Shown in pieces: positions 63,801 to 64,000 of a stretch of 64,000 nt of DNA. Positions within the stretch are counted from its first letter, which is position 1. Every line of letters starts with the position of its first letter. A program made the translations under genes and the position numbers. The stretch spans positions 162,440,983 to 162,504,982 of the forward strand of contig CM066319.1 in NCBI GenBank assembly GCA_033807775.1, read 5' to 3'. This stretch comes from Saussurea involucrata. Lineage: Eukaryota > Streptophyta > Magnoliopsida > Asterales > Asteraceae. Under the pieces are notes generated by a model, which saw nothing but the letters and a program-made list of their open reading frames with translations, was not told the origin of the DNA and did not search any database.

Positions 63801-64000
63801 GCATCGATCTTGAGAGATAGACGAACATCATCGACCCCAAAAGTGAGGTCGTGATCACCTTCGGCATTGGTGAAGATGGAGGCGTGAATGGCCTCATTGG
63901 AGGGATCGTACACGGAGGATAGCCAGAATTGACTAATGAGCATTTTGCTCATCCTGGGGTTGCATGAGAAGGCATGAAGAAGAGGAGAGCGAGACAGAAA
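60872..64000 (-). CDS. Env-like extra ORF of the second Sire-like Copia element (start outside window)
   Basis: The minus-strand frame is open from the right edge (codons before the first Met at 63952 read FLSRSPLLHAFSCNPR) to a stop at 60872, more than 1,040 residues. The N-terminal region (LLHAFSCNPRMSKMLISQFW, FFFAHVIHCLSRKTSGHD, FAQYFFSELVEVIKT) parallels the protein at 27260-30040 in layout. The middle is a long Pro/Ser-rich region with SPPKPSSPPKP repeats (codons using CCACCGAAA), then a Glu/Lys helix-rich region, and a C-terminus with RLIINWEDGSMKSVKESH that corresponds to RIKRADGKFEVCSTW. Function unknown; no membrane segment evident. Gag and pol would be beyond the window. Confidence 0.68.
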   Translation of the reverse strand, partial: FLSRSPLLHAFSCNPRMSKMLISQFWLSSVYDPSNEAIHASIFTNAEGDHDLTFGVDDVRLSLKIDAFPDYEDMYLDTIHEDIVLTTGYVLDDSSKSSKGPGTLLRSKMGGIWNFFFAHVIHCLSRKTSGHDQSPSHVNKLAHALIFQRKVDFAQYFFSELVEVIKTPKKCYVAFPRFISMILQHKLSKALETDRRSSSPRFSYEWSSPVVGTKTLNVKPLATDRPLRPGMISFALSPELRWGDAEIPGFRHLEIPEVTPNVVVPSPRSRVTSGGTQKKRQKATGTSAPASRTTSPRDPSETSPVHTPSHKRRHSPSPSGSLPKRSRKPSAQPTHPTVDSPKSPVVELHPSGPRVPATHPTVSSVASRKASVTFQENPPHTSPLDSLGGGDDLEISPLEGSDFTLHSFTPDQFSIEDIAQPSKGSPPIAPFDFFDFLLADTGSPQTIPSTEEHHTESPSSSQQSPPRSPTPPRMLQTDDLVPYLRIPISEPDPHRLLFQFPEIGGHTSPHIDRTSTFLKSTITLISQANSRISTLESQLPHLLLDAITEALRPIQEKLSALSTTVESLSKPSTDSPSPERSQWEMDLGDFALVPHTTETSLAFLHSKFDKAFYELGFRLPAVPEGEKTTAPPKLPSIKKLSSNQPPPKPSPPKPSSPPKPSSPPKPSSSPKPFSPPKPSSPPKHVSLSPTNTGSTEALDLNASVEGEQSSNASEDKGKRILSAEELAREAKKKKDLTKYGARPKDAETLKLKPASQPITTELGLSAQEIEEARIAQIDLDKSRDLSLKAATEEASKVKSTDAIQTQKSVLSALEQQKNEEVNWYKKTMHHRSYRSQISSVKIATSKANPQDIRLIINWEDGSMKSVKESHLQLFGLSEWYEITQHLVKSPNPRKDIFVKYIDGLMNKMKEIKRKHNIILSTEERAKLLSLKEKIILPKVKNPPDSVFKEMAREGKIPNVSNLNLTIPTSVPYPTTTLSLSPIPGLFFNDGLGRRAFFRFAQMSIADTIFLEGIHNLFPNIPEAQPFYRNLLDEIKRRKTSKK

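Overview
The window is plant nuclear DNA. It is AT-rich, its introns are short GT-AG introns, and nearly every base belongs to a transposable element or a relic of one. The only ordinary host gene I can support is a single-exon F-box/LRR gene of the SKIP2/VFB type (9771-11408, minus). The Copia elements with a long extra ORF after pol, and the PIF/Harbinger element types, resemble those I know from Asteraceae. That family assignment is an inference. No rRNA, tRNA, CRISPR or organellar genes were seen.

Layout. 1-1073: the end of one long-TIR element and a complete second one that carries a MATH-domain gene fragment. 2348-4192, 12256-14781 and 15552-16763: three PIF/Harbinger elements with TAA target duplications and shared ends. 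The first carries only the MYB-like protein; the other two carry internally deleted DDE transposases. One of them hosts a fourth Harbinger element (13494-14678), and another sits inside an older Tourist-like MITE (15473-17270). 4.3-9.05 kb: Tourist-like and other TIR elements, one with a ribosomal protein L27a (uL15) fragment. 9.77-11.4 kb: the F-box gene. 17.3-25.9 kb: MITEs, a SINE with a 13-bp target duplication, and degenerate repeats.

25927-52160 (minus) reads as one giant Helitron of about 26.2 kb. It starts with TC (TCTATACTATCTTATAAAGC), ends with a GC-rich hairpin and CTAG, and sits exactly between A and T. In its own 5'-to-3' direction it holds a truncated RPA70-like copy, an RPA70-like gene (44.6-47.1 kb), a second OB-fold RPA-like gene (36.4-37.5 kb, five exons), the Rep-helicase gene (30.6-36.1 kb, six exons, one frameshift), and a full-length env-like retrotransposon ORF driven by its own TATA box and repeat array (27.3-30.5 kb). 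Between these lie duplicated blocks of about 6 kb made of MITEs, a captured exon, and an internally deleted Copia element with a 5-bp AATAT target duplication.

52-64 kb: more MITEs, a 434-bp non-autonomous Helitron with ends like those of the giant one, a decayed Copia gag-protease region (57.9-59.4 kb), and, inserted into it, a second Sire/Maximus-like Copia element on the minus strand. That element's 1.15-kb LTR carries a striking array of hairpin repeats, and its env-like ORF runs off the right edge.

How the parts relate: the Rep-helicase plus RPA-like proteins form a plausible rolling-circle transposition set that could also act on the small Helitron. The Harbinger MYB-like protein would need a transposase from elsewhere, because both local transposases are deleted. 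Several unrelated elements carry CT-rich leader plus splice-donor modules, which makes this region look like a collector of first exons. Exon joins, copy counts and identities were read by eye and are approximate where stated.
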